Below are positions 15,158-19,195 of a DNA stretch of 19,195 nucleotides, one piece after another. Origin of the DNA: JANYGM01 sp043764015 (GTDB taxonomy: Bacteria > Bacteroidota > Bacteroidia > Cytophagales > Thermonemataceae). Every line of letters starts with the position of its first letter. Position 1 is the stretch's first letter. The DNA lies in assembly GCA_043764015.1 (NCBI GenBank), contig JAYUKY010000020.1:1-19195 (forward strand), in the 5' to 3' direction. Below the pieces are notes generated by a model. That model did no database searches. It saw only the letters and a list, made by a program, of their open reading frames with translations, and had not been told where the DNA came from. The position numbers and the translations under genes were made by a program.

Positions 15158-15187
15158 TTGAGTATTTGTTATAAATTGAATAAATAG

Positions 15188-15222
15188 AGCGCAAAGATAG
15201 CGCTTTTTTTAGTATTTACAAA
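15188..15222 (-). promoter_or_regulatory. Bacteroidota-type promoter of rplU-rpmA
   Basis: On the minus strand, TATCTTTG (complement of 15192-15199) is an exact TAnnTTTG -7 element. It lies 19 bases downstream of TTTG (complement of 15219-15222), which fits the -33 element. The -7 box is framed by AGCGC (15188-15192) and GCGCT (15200-15204), a small inverted repeat that could bind a regulator. Transcription would start near 15185 and the leader would be about 28 bases. Confidence 0.75.
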
Positions 15223-15296
15223 CTTTTTTACAGTTTTTTTAAAAGTTCAGAAAAGTTTTTTACTTTATTTTGTATTCATCCACAATTTACAATTCC

Positions 15297-16085
15297 TTAG
15301 TCTAATTGCTCAAATATGATTTCTGCTACCTTTTCTACAAAATTGCGTTGATACTCTTCAAATGGGGTAAAACTAGCTATTTCTATCACACCAAAATTAT
15401 CATTGATAACATTTTTGATAGGCACAAGCATTAGGCTTGTGGGAGTTGCCGCTCCCAAACCAGAAATTATTTTCACATAACCAACTGGTACAGTATTGAT
15501 AATGAGCGTTTTAGCGTCTTTTGCTACTTGTCCAATAATTCCTTCTCCTAATTCGTAGCCTTCTTCTTTTGTTTCGGGCTTGTAATAAGCATAACCTGCT
15601 GCAAATGTTAGTTTTTGTTCTGTTCTGTTATAAAGATAAAGTGCGCCTTGTGAGGCTTTTAGTTCCTCACAAACAGATGAAAGTATTTTTTCATATAATT
15701 TTGTTTTATTTTCTTTATTATTAGTAATAATGGCTTGAATAGTTGTCAAATCTTTTGTTTTGAAAAAATCATTATTACTCAAATCACCATTCTGACCATT
15801 ATTTTCAGCAGAGGTTTTGATATTTCTTTTCTCTTTAAGTTCTCTATTTTTGGCAGAAAGAAAGCCCACCAGCATCACAGAAAGCAAACCACAAGCAAAA
15901 GCCGTAGCAACAGGAATACTTAAAAACAAGATTTGACTTGTAATTTTTAATTTTTGACTGATTTCCACAATGTTCATATCTTTGGCAAGATTATCATCAA
16001 AAACAAATAAATCATAGCTACTTTTGATAATTGCTAAGATAAAAACCGTGATAAGAAGAATTATGAATATTTTTATTAGTTTCAT
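15297..16085 (-). CDS. Membrane-anchored GAF-domain protein
   Basis: Two membrane helices (about residues 4-22 and 50-76) bracket an extracytoplasmic loop of about 27 residues. A polar, Asn/Lys-rich linker follows (about 80-115), then a cytoplasmic GAF-type sensor domain (about 125-262). GAF features include ASQGALYLYN, ELGEGIIGQVAKDAKTLIIN and SLMLVPIKNVINDNFGVIEIAS. The protein ends with the GAF domain: no histidine kinase, cyclase or regulator domain is attached and none is adjacent. It could act as a sensory module through protein contacts. The ligand cannot be read from sequence. It lies downstream of, and is not overlapped by, the ribosomal operon promoter, and has its own leader. Confidence 0.8.
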   Translation of the reverse strand: MKLIKIFIILLITVFILAIIKSSYDLFVFDDNLAKDMNIVEISQKLKITSQILFLSIPVATAFACGLLSVMLVGFLSAKNRELKEKRNIKTSAENNGQNGDLSNNDFFKTKDLTTIQAIITNNKENKTKLYEKILSSVCEELKASQGALYLYNRTEQKLTFAAGYAYYKPETKEEGYELGEGIIGQVAKDAKTLIINTVPVGYVKIISGLGAATPTSLMLVPIKNVINDNFGVIEIASFTPFEEYQRNFVEKVAEIIFEQLD

Positions 16086-16209
16086 TTTTTTTATTTATAG
16101 GAAGAATTTTATTTGCAATATTTTGATTGTAGAATATTGATTAACATTAAATTATTATTTCATATATAATTCTAATTTCAGTTCAATTTTTTTCACTTTT
16201 GTATTAGCG

Positions 16210-16217
16210 CAAACATA
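16210..16217 (-). promoter_or_regulatory. Candidate -7 element for the GAF gene
   Basis: The complement of 16210-16217 reads TATGTTTG, an exact TAnnTTTG match, and continues as CGC just like the rplU -7 box. No TTG is found 19-20 bases upstream, so this is a partial promoter match. It would give a leader of about 118 bases. Confidence 0.4.
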
Positions 16218-16288
16218 CATAAAACAACTGATAAAAAAAAATACAAAATGTTTTTTGAAAAATATCATTAAAATATTTTCTGCTATTA

Positions 16289-16319
16289 TTGGTATTCTAC
16301 AATAAAAATACTTAATTTG
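16289..16319 (+). promoter_or_regulatory. Candidate promoter of the aminopeptidase P gene
   Basis: TTG (16289-16291) lies 20 bases upstream of TTAATTTG (16312-16319), which matches the -7 consensus TAnnTTTG at all but the second fixed position. Transcription would start near 16326. That places a possible TTG start codon at 16317 upstream of the transcript and supports translation from the ATG at 16356. Confidence 0.5.
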
Positions 16320-16355
16320 GCGTTATTCAACATTGACAGCTCACATTCTTATCTT

Positions 16356-17654
16356 ATGAATACCAAATATTTGCCAATTAGTGCCGACCTTTTTGTAGAA
16401 AACCGCAAAAGATTAGCCAAAGAATTACATAATAATTCCATTGCCGTTTTCAATTCTAACGACATAATGCCTACCAATGCAGATGGAACTATGCCATTTA
16501 GGCAAAATAATGACCTTTTTTATCTTTGTGGTATAGACCAAGAAGAAACTATTTTGCTGGTTTTCCCTGATGCAAAAGAAAAAGAAAATAGAGAAGTGCT
16601 TTTTGTCAAAGAAACAAGTGAAGAAATTGCTATTTGGGAAGGACATAAATACTCAAAAACACAGACTACTGCAAGCTCTGGCATCAAAACAGTTTATTGG
16701 CTGACTGATTTTCCTAGAGTTTTTAATATGTTGATGGCTGATGCTGAAAATGTATATTTGCCTACAAATGAGCATCTTAGAGCAACTATTGAAGTAGAAA
16801 CTCGTGAAGCACGTTTTTTGAAATTCTGTAAAGAAAAATACCCGCTACATACCTACAAACGCCTTGCGCCTGTGATGACGTATTTGCGTGCCACAAAATC
16901 TGCCTTAGAAGTGGAGCAAATCCAAACGGCTTGCGACATTACGGAGAAGGGTTTAAGAAGGCTTTTGAATTTTGTTAAGCCTGATGTTTGGGAATACGAA
17001 ATTGAGGCAGAACTTTCTCACGAGTTTTTGCGCAACCGTTCTCGTGGCTTTGCTTATACGCCAATTATTGCCTCTGGAGCGAATGCTTGCGTATTGCATT
17101 ACATTGCAAACAATCAGCAATGCAAAAAAGGGGACGTTATTTTGCTTGATGTGGCGGCAGAATATGCTAATTATGCCTCTGATTTGACTAGATGTTTGCC
17201 CGTAAGTGGCAAATTTACCAAACGTCAAAAAGATGTTTATAATGCCGTTTTGCGTGTAATGAAAGGCGCAACAGCACTTTTGAAAGTCGGAAATATTATT
17301 GCTGATTATCATAAAGAAGTGGGCGAGATGATGACAAAAGAACTGATTGACCTCAAACTTTTGAAACTTGTTGAAGTAGAAAATGAAGATAAAAGAATGC
17401 CTGCATACAAGAAATATTTTATGCATGGAACGTCCCATCATTTAGGTTTAGATGTTCACGATGTGGGCGACAGAAACCGCAAATTTGAGGCGGGAATGGT
17501 ATTTACCTGTGAACCAGGTATTTATATTAGAGAAGAAAAATTAGGTATTCGTCTGGAAAACGACATCTTGATTACTAAAAAAGGAAATAAAGATTTAATG
17601 AAAAATATCCCACTAGAAGCAGAAGAAATTGAAGATTTAATGAACGCAAAATAG
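16356..17654 (+). CDS. pepP: Xaa-Pro aminopeptidase (aminopeptidase P, family M24B)
   Basis: This is a cytoplasmic metallopeptidase that removes an N-terminal residue preceding proline. The 432-residue product has an N-terminal creatinase-like domain and a C-terminal pita-bread catalytic domain. All five metal ligands of the family can be placed: Asp265 and Asp276 (LDVAAEYANYASDLTR), His361 (HGTSHHLGLDVHDVG), Glu386 (TCEPGIY) and Glu401 (IRLENDI). The start is set at ATG 16356 (MNTKYLPISADLFVENRKR) because Bacteroidota homologs begin with this segment and because the putative promoter overlaps the upstream TTG alternative at 16317. It heads a plus-strand group with the YtxJ-like and DedA-family genes. 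No signal peptide is seen. Confidence 0.93.
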   Translation: MNTKYLPISADLFVENRKRLAKELHNNSIAVFNSNDIMPTNADGTMPFRQNNDLFYLCGIDQEETILLVFPDAKEKENREVLFVKETSEEIAIWEGHKYSKTQTTASSGIKTVYWLTDFPRVFNMLMADAENVYLPTNEHLRATIEVETREARFLKFCKEKYPLHTYKRLAPVMTYLRATKSALEVEQIQTACDITEKGLRRLLNFVKPDVWEYEIEAELSHEFLRNRSRGFAYTPIIASGANACVLHYIANNQQCKKGDVILLDVAAEYANYASDLTRCLPVSGKFTKRQKDVYNAVLRVMKGATALLKVGNIIADYHKEVGEMMTKELIDLKLLKLVEVENEDKRMPAYKKYFMHGTSHHLGLDVHDVGDRNRKFEAGMVFTCEPGIYIREEKLGIRLENDILITKKGNKDLMKNIPLEAEEIEDLMNAK

Positions 17655-17814
17655 TTGTGAGTTGTGAGTTGTGAATTAAATACAAATGCTAATAGTCATT
17701 GTACTATATTATTTTAAATGTTTTTTTGATGTTTTTGTGTATTTCTTAGTGTTTACTTTGTGTGTATTTCTTAATGTTCTTAGTGTTAAAAAATTAAAAA
17801 TAAACAAATTAAAA
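17653..17814. repeat. Heptamer tract and T-rich repeated leader before the YtxJ-like gene
   Basis: From 17653 three AGTTGTG units and AATTAAA follow the pepP stop, the same heptamer type as in the accB-accC spacer. Further right, GTGTATTTCTTA occurs twice (17736-17747 and 17761-17772) with nearby TTCTTAGTG and TTAATG variants. On the other strand this gives the AC-rich CACTAAGAA-type pattern. The open frame running through 17686-17814 is low-complexity hydrophobic and is not treated as coding. Confidence 0.6.
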
Positions 17815-18150
17815 ATGAATTGGATAAATCTGCAAGATATTGCACAATTAGAAGAAATAAAAAAACAGTCTTTTGAGCAACCTGTACTGCTTTTTAAGCA
17901 TAGTACAACTTGTTCTATCAGCAAAAGCGCACTCTCACGCTTAGAACGCCAATGGAAAGATGCAGAAATGAAAGAAGTCGCAACTTTTTATCTTGATTTG
18001 TTGTCTTTCCGTCCTATTTCTAACGCCATTGCAAGCGTTTTTGATGTGGTGCATCAGTCGCCACAAATATTACTTATAAAAAATGGTGAATGTGTATTGT
18101 CGCAAACACACAATGGTATTGATTATGAAGACATTAAAAGCAAAGTTTGA
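17815..18150 (+). CDS. ytxJ: YtxJ-like bacillithiol-system monothiol protein
   Basis: The 111-residue thioredoxin-fold protein has a single candidate redox cysteine, Cys33, in HSTTCSIS (residues 29-36). It shows the typical YtxJ pattern VLLFKHSTTCSISKSAL and a C-terminal SPQILLIKNGE strand with a cis-Pro-like SPQ. YtxJ is proposed to act with bacillithiol, the low-molecular-weight thiol of Firmicutes and many Bacteroidota, as a monothiol bacilliredoxin-like factor. The start is set at ATG 17815; an in-frame ATG at 17686 would add 43 low-complexity hydrophobic residues not expected in this cytoplasmic family. It lies between pepP and the DedA-family gene on the same strand. Confidence 0.85.
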   Translation: MNWINLQDIAQLEEIKKQSFEQPVLLFKHSTTCSISKSALSRLERQWKDAEMKEVATFYLDLLSFRPISNAIASVFDVVHQSPQILLIKNGECVLSQTHNGIDYEDIKSKV

Positions 18151-18258
18151 GGTTTGAAGTACGAGGTACGAGAATACAAAAAACTTCGTATCTCTAACTT
18201 CAAAAAACTTCTAACTTCAAAAATTTCGTACTTCTAACCTCGTACTTCGTACCTAAAA
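18150..18258. repeat. Heptamer repeat tract with inverted halves
   Basis: Starting at the YtxJ-like stop codon the left half reads AGTTTGA, GGTTTGA, AGTACGA, GGTACGA. The right half carries the complementary type: CTTCGTA, TCTCTAA, CTTCAAA, CTTCTAA, CTTCAAA, then CTTCTAA, CCTCGTA, CTTCGTA. The middle is A-rich spacers. The halves can pair into a hairpin. It fills the whole gap before the DedA-family gene. Confidence 0.8.
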
Positions 18259-18260
18259 TT

Positions 18261-18923
18261 ATGTCAGATATTTGGGATTTCTTTAAAATGCTTTTAGATG
18301 CTAAACAACTCGTAAAAGAAGGTGGCGTTTGGATTATTACGCTGATTGTTTACTTAGAAACTGGTTGGTTTTTCTGTTTCTTTTTGCCAGGAGATTATTT
18401 GCTGTTTTTAGCTGGGCTTTTTTGCGTTGCTTACTTGCAAGTAAATATTTGGTTTTTGTTCACTTGTATTCTTTCTGCAGCTATTTTGGGCAATTTCACA
18501 GGCTACCTTTTTGGGCGTTCTGTGGGTGGTGCTTTTTTAGATAAACCAGATAGTTGGTATTTTAAGAAGAAATACGTAACCAATACACAAGATTTTTTTG
18601 AAAAATATGGTGGAAAAGCACTAATTATTGGGCGTTTTCTGCCCGTAATACGTACATTTGCGCCCTTGTTTGCAGGTATTGCACGTATGAACATACCACT
18701 TTTTGCACTTTATAATGTGGTTGGTGGTGTTTTGTGGGTAAGTTTTTTGACTTTGGGAGGTTATTTTTTAGGGGAAATTTACCCCGAAATCATCAATTAT
18801 GTGCATTATATCATTTTATTTTTCTTAGGAATAACCACGCTTACAATGGTTAAAGCATATTTTCAGATGAAAAGTCAAAAGAAAAATGGAGAAAATGACG
18901 TTGACCCAAAGGAGAGTAAATAA
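18261..18923 (+). CDS. DedA-family (SNARE-associated/VTT) membrane protein
   Basis: The 220-residue integral membrane protein has the DedA layout. A short N-terminal amphipathic region is followed by a re-entrant segment with ETGWFFCFFLPGDYLLFLAG, helices around 65-90, the conserved GRFLPVIRTFAPLFAG motif (residues 124-139) with its essential-type Arg and Pro, and two C-terminal helices. The C-terminus is polar and Lys-rich, likely cytoplasmic. Bacterial DedA proteins are linked to undecaprenyl-phosphate or phospholipid flipping and membrane homeostasis; which lipid applies here cannot be told from the sequence. Likely co-transcribed with pepP and the YtxJ-like gene. Confidence 0.93.
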   Translation: MSDIWDFFKMLLDAKQLVKEGGVWIITLIVYLETGWFFCFFLPGDYLLFLAGLFCVAYLQVNIWFLFTCILSAAILGNFTGYLFGRSVGGAFLDKPDSWYFKKKYVTNTQDFFEKYGGKALIIGRFLPVIRTFAPLFAGIARMNIPLFALYNVVGGVLWVSFLTLGGYFLGEIYPEIINYVHYIILFFLGITTLTMVKAYFQMKSQKKNGENDVDPKESK

Positions 18924-19092
18924 AATATTACTCAAAAAAATAACTTCACGAATAATTGAAGGCTGATATGTTTCTTTTGATGTAAAAGAGCAGATAACTT
19001 CCTCCTACTTTTATACTTTAATTTTAATAAATACATTGCTCTATATGGATATGCAAGCGGAGCGCTGGGTGGCGTATCTACAAATATATTAT

Positions 19093-19195
19093 TAATTCGT
19101 TGTTGGTGTCGCTGCGCTAAAACAACAAACAACGGCGGTTTTTTTGATACCTTTTGCAAAAAATAATGCTATAACTATTTGATTATAAAAGTATT
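19093..19195. repeat. Long direct repeat, right copy, with hairpin
   Basis: 19119-19195 repeats the first 77 bases of the window with two mismatches. Just before and into it, TTGTTGGTGT pairs imperfectly with ACAACAAACAA across a CGCTGCGCTAAA loop, followed by GGCGG and seven T (19139-19145). It therefore resembles an intrinsic terminator for the DedA gene. The rest of the gap from 18924 holds no recognisable gene. The window ends inside the repeat. Confidence 0.8.

Noticed and set aside
16317..16355. N-terminal extension of aminopeptidase P from a TTG start
   Set aside because: The TTG falls within the candidate -7 box, and family proteins begin at the segment starting at ATG 16356.
17686..17814. 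N-terminal membrane extension of the YtxJ-like protein
   Set aside because: It derives from a T-rich repeated leader with low-complexity sequence; the family starts near ATG 17815.
18932..19159. Small minus-strand gene at the right end
   Set aside because: The frame runs through the repeat and hairpin, has no recognisable domain and an odd composition.
1..19195. Terminal repeat as evidence that the window is a closed circle (plasmid or phage)
   Set aside because: The two copies differ at two positions, and the gene content is chromosomal housekeeping with no replication or phage genes.

Overview
The base composition is strongly AT-rich. Initiation sites lack consistent Shine-Dalgarno sequences, several promoters fit the Bacteroidota -33/-7 pattern (TTG...TAnnTTTG), and secreted proteins end their signal peptides in A-Q. 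Gene content includes Mqo, an AccB/AccC pair, large TPR-CHAT proteins and a YtxJ-like protein. Together these point to Bacteroidota, most likely a marine or freshwater member of Cytophagales (Bernardetia/Flexibacter-like). The genus is an inference. The window is chromosomal: it carries housekeeping genes (rplU, rpmA, accB, accC, mqo) and no phage or plasmid genes.

Layout, left to right. (1) 1-77 is one copy of a repeat that recurs at 19119-19195. (2) mqo is followed by a perfect palindromic terminator. (3) 1.92-3.25 kb is a scrambled patch: a small membrane protein apparently broken at a poly-T run, a MITE-like inverted-repeat element with a candidate target duplication, a decayed tail of a PD-(D/E)XK nuclease-like gene, an intact gene of that family, and a second fragment of it. 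(4) A secreted TPR-CHAT caspase-like protein (979 aa) ends in a strong terminator, followed by a second inverted-repeat element. (5) accB-accC lie on the minus strand with heptamer repeats in their spacer. (6) A two-TM protein and a third inverted-repeat element precede a tandem pair of secreted paralogs: a MORN-TPR protein without protease domain (318 aa) and a MORN-TPR-CHAT protein (1222 aa) with a PDZ-like domain inside its CHAT region. (7) rplU-rpmA and a membrane-anchored GAF protein lie on the minus strand. (8) A plus-strand group follows: aminopeptidase P, a YtxJ-like protein and a DedA-family protein. (9) The closing repeat ends the window.

How the genes relate. Most neighbours are unlinked housekeeping functions: malate oxidation to the quinone pool, the biotin carboxylase half of acetyl-CoA carboxylase, 50S ribosomal proteins L21/L27, X-Pro peptide cleavage. 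The part that looks like a distinctive system is the envelope-targeted CHAT group. It comprises two exported caspase-like proteins and one exported protease-less paralog that is collinear with the N-terminal half of its neighbour. Nearly every intergenic gap also holds an inverted or short tandem repeat, of at least five different kinds.
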